From a bacterium UBP1_UBA4783 (lineage in GTDB: Bacteria; Krumholzibacteriota; Krumholzibacteriia; Krumholzibacteriales; Krumholzibacteriaceae): a stretch of 22,427 bases of DNA. The DNA lies in the NCBI GenBank assembly GCA_002403075.1, contig DHHB01000100.1:18209-40635 (forward strand), written 5' to 3'. Shown in pieces: positions 21,823 through 22,427 of this stretch (position 1 is its first letter; every line of letters starts with the position of its first letter). The notes beneath the pieces were generated by a model that was given only the letters and a program-made list of their open reading frames with translations, was not told the origin of the DNA and did no database searches. A program made the position numbers and the translations under genes.

Positions 21823-21878
21823 GGCCGAAGGCTTCTCATTGCATAAATGATACCCTGCCGGCGCGCCCGCGGCTCTTT

Positions 21879-22427
21879 TCAGCCGACGAGGTAGAGCTCC
21901 CGCTGCGGATGCGAGAGGAACTCGCCGCCGTCCGGCCGCACGACGACGATTTCCTCCATCGTCGCGACCCCGTAGCCCGGGACGGTGATCCGCGGCTCGA
22001 GGGTATAGACCTGCGTCTCCTCTATCTTTAAATAGGGGAGGTTGCCGTAGCGCTCCCAGACGGGGCAGAGGAGACCCGAGCCGTCGTGCGCGTGCCGTCC
22101 GACCTGATGGCCGAGGGCGTGAGGGAACTCCTCGTAGCCGCGGTCCGTGATGTAGCCGCGGGCGATCGTATCCACGGCGCGCCCCTCCATCCCCGGTCTG
22201 ATCCTCTCGGCGGCGAGGGCGATCGCGTCGCGGATCGTCTCGAAGGCCCGCATGACCTCGGCGGGCGCCTTCTTTTCCCCCTCGCGCAGGAAGTACCACG
22301 TGCGCTGGAGATCCGAGACGTAGCTTTCGACCTTCACGCCGAAATCGATGTTGAGGATGTGGCCCTTCTCGATCCGCCGGTCCGTCGGTCCCGCGTGCGC
22401 CCCGGCCGACTCGGGTCCCGTGAAGAC
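21879..22427 (-). CDS. M24-family metallopeptidase (Xaa-Pro aminopeptidase-like), 5'-truncated by the window
   Basis: The frame stays open to the window edge, so the N-terminal part is missing; 182 residues are visible. All five M24 metal ligands are present: Asp in NIDFG, Asp in VSDLQRT, His in ALGHQVGRHAHD, Glu in LEPRI and Glu in TMEEIV. The GHILNIDFGVK and SDLQRT pattern is that of Xaa-Pro aminopeptidases and related creatinase-like hydrolases, which split N-terminal Xaa-Pro bonds or related substrates. The ligase gene begins 56 bases downstream on the same strand, so the two could be cotranscribed. Whether the full protein has the creatinase N-terminal domain cannot be seen. Confidence 0.9.
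   Translation of the reverse strand, partial: VFTGPESAGAHAGPTDRRIEKGHILNIDFGVKVESYVSDLQRTWYFLREGEKKAPAEVMRAFETIRDAIALAAERIRPGMEGRAVDTIARGYITDRGYEEFPHALGHQVGRHAHDGSGLLCPVWERYGNLPYLKIEETQVYTLEPRITVPGYGVATMEEIVVVRPDGGEFLSHPQRELYLVG

Noticed and set aside
21823..22299. Upstream extension of the ligase gene into the M24 peptidase gene
   Set aside because: The added residues are in the wrong frame of the peptidase gene and lack any membrane or domain character.
1..22427. Prophage, insertion sequence, CRISPR array, tRNA or rRNA genes
   Set aside because: No transposase, integrase, phage structural gene, regularly spaced repeats or tRNA/rRNA signature was found on reading both strands by eye.

Overview
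The window is high-GC (by eye about two thirds G+C), densely coding bacterial chromosome. Several features point to an uncultured high-GC member of the FCB assemblage and its relatives (Krumholzibacteriota-, Eisenbacteria- or Latescibacterota-like): the NWPNPFNPST-type C-terminal domain on a secreted peptidase, a lysine 6-aminotransferase, and unusual -10 boxes of the form TA(C/T)C(T/C)T. The lineage is an inference from gene style. No rRNA or other taxonomic marker was available to confirm it.

Layout. (1) 1-6667, plus strand: a tight housekeeping run of ruvA (3' end only), ruvB, queA, tgt, yajC, def, fmt, a membrane-anchored triple-PASTA protein and rpe. It covers Holliday-junction migration, queuosine tRNA modification, a Sec accessory subunit, initiator formyl-Met formation and removal, and a pentose-phosphate epimerase. 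(2) 6683-7416, minus strand: a PIN-domain toxin and ribbon-helix-helix antitoxin pair. Its promoter is a perfect TTGACA-N17-TATAAT overlapped by a 30-bp inverted repeat. (3) 7435-12274, plus strand: the translation/SRP operon ffh-rpsP-khpA-rimM-trmD-rplS-rnhB-yraN. (4) 12283-14724: two small envelope proteins of probably related, BamE-like design flank an EamA-type exporter on the minus strand. Between the lipoprotein and the exporter lies an intergenic region that I read as a gene for a roughly 120-nt structured RNA. (5) 14762-16698: lysine 6-aminotransferase with its own promoter and a structured leader, a bidirectional terminator, then a convergent FmdB-type zinc-ribbon gene. (6) 16903-20304: a secreted M14 zinc carboxypeptidase with C-terminal sorting domain, then an M29 aminopeptidase. 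(7) 20362-22427, minus strand: an O-antigen ligase/polymerase-like membrane protein and the truncated 3' part of an M24 aminopeptidase/Xaa-Pro peptidase gene.

The most interesting observation is at 13026-13183 on the minus strand. A second perfect TTGACA-N17-TATAAT promoter points into a stretch with no credible ORF. The predicted transcript folds end to end into an imperfect rod with a large asymmetric central bubble and a small apical hairpin, and it ends in seven U residues. The layout resembles 6S RNA, although the sequence does not let me assign it to that family. The other theme is regulatory: four unrelated genes share a TTG...-N17-TA(C/T)C(T/C)T promoter, and several promoters carry palindromes over or next to the -10 box.

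Many long open frames lie antisense or out of frame to these genes. They are by-products of high GC and are not annotated. No tRNA, rRNA, CRISPR array or intact insertion sequence was seen.
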